From Nonlabens sp. (lineage in GTDB: Bacteria > Bacteroidota > Bacteroidia > Flavobacteriales > Flavobacteriaceae): a stretch of DNA of 7,961 nt. The position numbers and the translations under genes were made by a program. Location: assembly GCA_023301395.1 (NCBI GenBank), contig JALZUY010000004.1:1-7961 (forward strand). Direction: 5' to 3'. How positions within the stretch are numbered: position 1 is the stretch's first letter; each line of letters starts with the position of its first letter. The notes under the pieces are model-generated. The model was not told the origin of the DNA. It saw nothing but the letters and a program-made list of their open reading frames with translations, and did no database searches. This document shows positions 4,953 to 7,961 of this stretch, one piece after another.

Positions 4953-6877
4953 TAGTTCAATTCTTTTATACTTAAGTCTTCATTATACTGCAGTAGATAA
5001 ACCGACTCGTTATAATATCCTGCCATGAATTTTTTAGAATAATTAAATTTATTCTCTACCTGAGTAGTACTACCATTACTCATGGCGCTTTCAAATAAAT
5101 CTCCTGCGCTTGCATTTCTAAGAATAATATCCATAGCGATATCAAATCCTCTTGTTGCATAAGCATTTGGTGAAATACGATACTTCGTGTAAAATTTTCT
5201 TGCAAAACTATTGTTACTTCCTGAATCCTTATTCATACTAGGGTAAGTATATTTCAAATTACCTAACCTTAAATGAGGTAACTCTAACTCATCATAGTTT
5301 TCATAACCGAACATGGTAATTTTATGAGAATTTGCTTTTGCTGAGTAATGGGAAACAGCATCTGTAATAAAGCCTTCATTATCTACTGCTAGAATCACCC
5401 AGTTTTCTTTGTCTGGATCTAGAGCGTTAATATAGGTTTGCTTATAAATGTAGTTATCCTTGTTAGGTATTAATTCTTTAGCATTTGGAAACAGTGCTAA
5501 GTATTCATTTTTGAGTTCTGGTTTTTTAGTATCAGTTACTAGAATGATATTTTTACCTTCAGTATTTGCGGCTAAATAATCCATGAGTTTTTGCTTCAGT
5601 AGAGCTTCATCGGGTCTTGCTTGAAATAAATTCTTGTACAATCTAACATCAGTATTTGTTAATGGAGATATTACTGGAATGTTTTGACCTTTCAACTCTT
5701 TGGCAGCTACTACTACATTCTTAGCAAGAAGTGGTCCTACTACAGCATTATAATTAGAAAAATCTTGAGATGAAATAATACTTCTCACATTATCTGCCTT
5801 CTTTTGAGTATCAAATACGTCAAATGAAACTGATAATCCCAGCGCCTGAGCAGAGTCTCTTGCGATAGTCATACCACTATAGAAGTCTAGTGCTATACGT
5901 GTTGCTCCTTCTTTGCGTAATAATTCACTTTCTGTAGTGTCATCTCCTAATTTATTCAATGAAAGAGGTAGCATCACGGCAAAACGTTGAGAATCAAAAC
6001 TTGATATACTATCAAGTAGGTTTGCAAATCCAGAAATCTTTGAATCCATAACATTTGCTTGTGCAGCAGCAGGATTAGGAATCTTGATATTCATTCCTAG
6101 TTTTAAACCATCTTTAATTTGAGGATTTAATACTAATAGTGAGTCTTCACTTATTCCTGTAAGGTTTTCTAATGAATACATAGTCATCTTTGCAGGCACT
6201 AAATAATCAATAAATGTTGTCATTGGAACTGCTTCATCATTTGAACTTGTAGTAGCTCCATCTATAATTGAAGCTGTATTCTTAGGAACATTAATGACCA
6301 TACCTGGTTGAAGATCCTTCATGTCGGGATTCAATTTTTCTAATTCAGGTACTTTTATACCGTACTTAGTTGCGATACCAAATTTAGTATCCTTAGGCAT
6401 TACTCGATATTCACCGTCTTTAAGTGGTATATCAACTGGAACGGTTTCTACTGGTTTAATTACCACAGGCATTTTAACTTCTTCAAAAACGGGAATCTTG
6501 ATGCGATCGCCTTTCTTTAAACCTTTAGAATACAACTCCTTATTTGCTTCCTTTAAGTCTAATTCTGTTATATTATACTTCTTTGAAATTCCATAAAGTG
6601 TTTGCTTGCGGCGTACTTTATGCTTTTTATAAGAAACGATTTTGCGTTGGGTTAACACATCATTCCCCATTGGAATTAGTAGAATAGATCCTTCTTTTAA
6701 TCCCGATTTGATATCTGGATTGAGCGCAATTAATTCTGCAGCATTAATTTGATACTGACCTACTATACTAAATACCGTTTCACCTTTTTGAACTACGTGT
6801 TGCTTGTAGTTTTGTAAAGTTGCAGTCGCTTTCGCGAAAGCGAAAAAAACAAAAGCTATTAAGATTATATTTTTCAT
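4952..6877 (-). CDS. Secreted protein with four LysM modules and a periplasmic-binding-protein-like domain
   Basis: The 641-residue product starts with a Sec signal peptide: hydrophobic 3-14, with likely cleavage at AKA (15-17) or ATA (17-19). Four LysM modules follow at about 24-69, 83-130, 155-198 and 222-267, each with the pattern of a G- or K-started helix, a NP or AN turn and an IPxx end. LysM binds the glycan chains of peptidoglycan. From about 297 to the end lies a type I periplasmic-binding-protein-like (LivK/Peripla_BP_6-like) domain, with VGPLLAKNVVVAAK (380-393), IPVISPLTN (400-408) and a closing region around 560-590. No permease or ATPase gene is nearby, so solute uptake is doubtful; a cell-wall sensing or scaffold role is an inference. 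The start is 6 bp after guaA, which suggests co-transcription. Part of the signal-peptide coding sequence is a repeated palindrome. Confidence 0.9.
   Translation of the reverse strand: MKNIILIAFVFFAFAKATATLQNYKQHVVQKGETVFSIVGQYQINAAELIALNPDIKSGLKEGSILLIPMGNDVLTQRKIVSYKKHKVRRKQTLYGISKKYNITELDLKEANKELYSKGLKKGDRIKIPVFEEVKMPVVIKPVETVPVDIPLKDGEYRVMPKDTKFGIATKYGIKVPELEKLNPDMKDLQPGMVINVPKNTASIIDGATTSSNDEAVPMTTFIDYLVPAKMTMYSLENLTGISEDSLLVLNPQIKDGLKLGMNIKIPNPAAAQANVMDSKISGFANLLDSISSFDSQRFAVMLPLSLNKLGDDTTESELLRKEGATRIALDFYSGMTIARDSAQALGLSVSFDVFDTQKKADNVRSIISSQDFSNYNAVVGPLLAKNVVVAAKELKGQNIPVISPLTNTDVRLYKNLFQARPDEALLKQKLMDYLAANTEGKNIILVTDTKKPELKNEYLALFPNAKELIPNKDNYIYKQTYINALDPDKENWVILAVDNEGFITDAVSHYSAKANSHKITMFGYENYDELELPHLRLGNLKYTYPSMNKDSGSNNSFARKFYTKYRISPNAYATRGFDIAMDIILRNASAGDLFESAMSNGSTTQVENKFNYSKKFMAGYYNESVYLLQYNEDLSIKELN
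6826..6843. repeat. 18 bp perfect palindrome, copy 2 of the CGCTTTCGCGAAAGCG repeat, inside coding sequence
   Basis: TCGCTTTCGCGAAAGCGA is its own reverse complement, and its 16 bp core (6827-6842) is identical to the core of the intergenic copy at 2097-2112. Here it lies in the LysM protein gene and, read on the minus strand, supplies codons for AFAKA (residues 13-17), which form the end of the signal peptide and a plausible AxA cleavage site. The sequence is thus both DNA palindrome and functional peptide code. Confidence 0.85.
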
Positions 6878-6883
6878 ATTATT

Positions 6884-7961
6884 TTATTCCCATTCTATGG
6901 TTGCTGGCGGCTTAGAACTGATATCGTATACTACTCTATTAACGCCTTTCACCTTATTTATTATCTCATTACTGGTTGCCTGCAAAAACTCGTAAGGTAA
7001 ATTCACCCAATCTGCGGTCATACCGTCTGTACTTTCTACAGCTCTCAAAGCAACACATTTTTCATAAGTGCGCTCATCTCCCATAACACCTACACTGTTA
7101 ACTGGTAATAGAATCGCTCCTGCTTGCCATACTTTATCATATAAATTCCATTTTCTTAAATTATTGATAAAAACAGCATCAACTTCTTGTAAGATAGCGA
7201 CTTTCTCAGGAGTGATATCTCCTAGGATACGAATCGCTAATCCTGGTCCCGGAAATGGATGTCTACCTAAAAGGTCGGCGGCCATATCCATAGATGCTCC
7301 TACTCGTCTAACTTCATCTTTAAATAAAGCTCTCAACGGTTCTACAATTTTCAATTTCATAAAATCAGGCAATCCACCTACATTATGATGTGATTTTATA
7401 GTGGCGCTAGGTCCACCTGTTGCACTTACACTTTCTATCACGTCTGGATAGATAGTACCTTGTGCTAACCATGTTACGTTTTGAACTTCCTTAGCCTCAT
7501 CATCAAATACTTCAATGAATACTCGACCTATTGCCTTGCGTTTCAACTCTGGATCATCCAGTCCTGCTAGTGCATCCATAAATCGTGCCGAAGCATCTAC
7601 TCCTTTCACATTCAAGCCCATACCTTCATACTGGTCTAAAACTTGAGAATATTCATCTTTACGTAACAAACCATTATTCACAAAAATGCAATAGAGATTT
7701 TTACCGATCGCTTTATGCAATAACATTGCTGCGACTGATGAATCCACTCCACCGCTTAGTCCTAAAACGACTTTATCATCACCTATTTTTTCTTGAAGTG
7801 CTGCAACGGTTTCTCCTACAAACGCGTTAGGTGTCCAGTCTGGATTTACCTTTGCTATTTTAATTAAGAAGTTTTCTAATAATTGTTTCCCGTCTGTTGA
7901 ATGATAAACTTCGGGATGGAACTGAATAGCATATGTATCTTCTCCATTTATTTTATATGCT
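6884..7961 (-). CDS. guaA: GMP synthase (glutamine-hydrolysing), 3' part; 5' end lies outside the window
   Basis: GuaA converts XMP to GMP using ATP and glutamine, the last step of guanine nucleotide synthesis. The visible 358 residues are the C-terminal two thirds of a protein that is usually about 510-525 residues. They begin near the end of the glutamine amidotransferase domain, where the triad His and Glu are seen as FHPEV (HPE codons at 7910-7918). The ATP-pyrophosphatase domain follows with its PP-loop LGLSGGVDSSVAAMLL (SGGVDSS codons at 7736-7756). The dimerisation domain then carries HPFPGPGLAIRILGD and the typical ending SKPPATIEWE. An apparent GTG start at 7747 is only the Val of the PP-loop; the frame stays open to the window edge. 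The catalytic Cys lies outside the window. It is the first visible gene of the cluster continuing into the LysM, OsmC and DUF922 genes. Confidence 0.97.
   Translation of the reverse strand, partial: AYKINGEDTYAIQFHPEVYHSTDGKQLLENFLIKIAKVNPDWTPNAFVGETVAALQEKIGDDKVVLGLSGGVDSSVAAMLLHKAIGKNLYCIFVNNGLLRKDEYSQVLDQYEGMGLNVKGVDASARFMDALAGLDDPELKRKAIGRVFIEVFDDEAKEVQNVTWLAQGTIYPDVIESVSATGGPSATIKSHHNVGGLPDFMKLKIVEPLRALFKDEVRRVGASMDMAADLLGRHPFPGPGLAIRILGDITPEKVAILQEVDAVFINNLRKWNLYDKVWQAGAILLPVNSVGVMGDERTYEKCVALRAVESTDGMTADWVNLPYEFLQATSNEIINKVKGVNRVVYDISSKPPATIEWE

Noticed and set aside
4696..5028. Plus-strand open frame across the OsmC/LysM junction
   Set aside because: It overlaps two well supported minus-strand genes and shows no domain or signal.
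6504..6511. GCGATCGC octamer, as in the cyanobacterial HIP1 repeat
   Set aside because: I noticed only a single copy, inside the LysM gene; an 8-mer can occur once by chance and the rest of the window does not suggest a cyanobacterium.
6884..7747. guaA starting at the GTG at 7747
   Set aside because: That GTG is the Val codon within the SGGVDSS PP-loop; the frame continues without a stop to the window edge and includes the amidotransferase FHPEV motif.

Overview
The window reads as ordinary chromosome of a marine-type Flavobacteriia member (phylum Bacteroidota). The evidence is AT-rich DNA, intergenic start regions mostly without Shine-Dalgarno sites, a TAnnTTTG-type promoter element before pyrG, a YidC with the large periplasmic domain and Lys-rich tail usual in this phylum, and a LysM plus binding-protein fusion next to guaA. 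A Dokdonia/Nonlabens-like genus is a guess from memory, based on the repeated palindrome described below. All six protein genes lie on the minus strand, so transcription runs from high to low coordinates.

Layout from upstream to downstream. The 3' part of guaA (GMP synthase) enters at the right edge. Three genes follow it almost without gaps: a secreted protein with four LysM modules and a type I periplasmic-binding-protein-like domain (6 bp gap), an OsmC-family protein (1 bp stop/start overlap), and a small secreted DUF922-like putative metalloprotease (0 bp gap). This looks like one transcription unit. A 294 bp spacer follows, holding a promoter candidate and a 16 bp palindrome in front of pyrG (CTP synthase). 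A 97 bp spacer with a 22 bp perfect palindrome and an SD-bearing hairpin separates pyrG from yidC (membrane protein insertase). The left 189 bp hold a strong intrinsic terminator, a small hairpin and a 14 bp inverted repeat with a 50 nt spacer.

Functionally, guaA and pyrG are both class I glutamine-amidotransferase nucleotide synthases, making GMP and CTP. YidC inserts membrane proteins. The LysM and DUF922 proteins should act in the periplasm or envelope, and the OsmC protein should detoxify peroxides in the cytoplasm. No mobile element, CRISPR array, tRNA or rRNA is visible, and I see no convincing new multi-gene system. The most interesting items are two copies of the same 16 bp palindrome CGCTTTCGCGAAAGCG, one intergenic and one encoding the likely signal-peptidase site of the LysM protein, and the LpoA-like logic of that LysM/binding-protein fusion.
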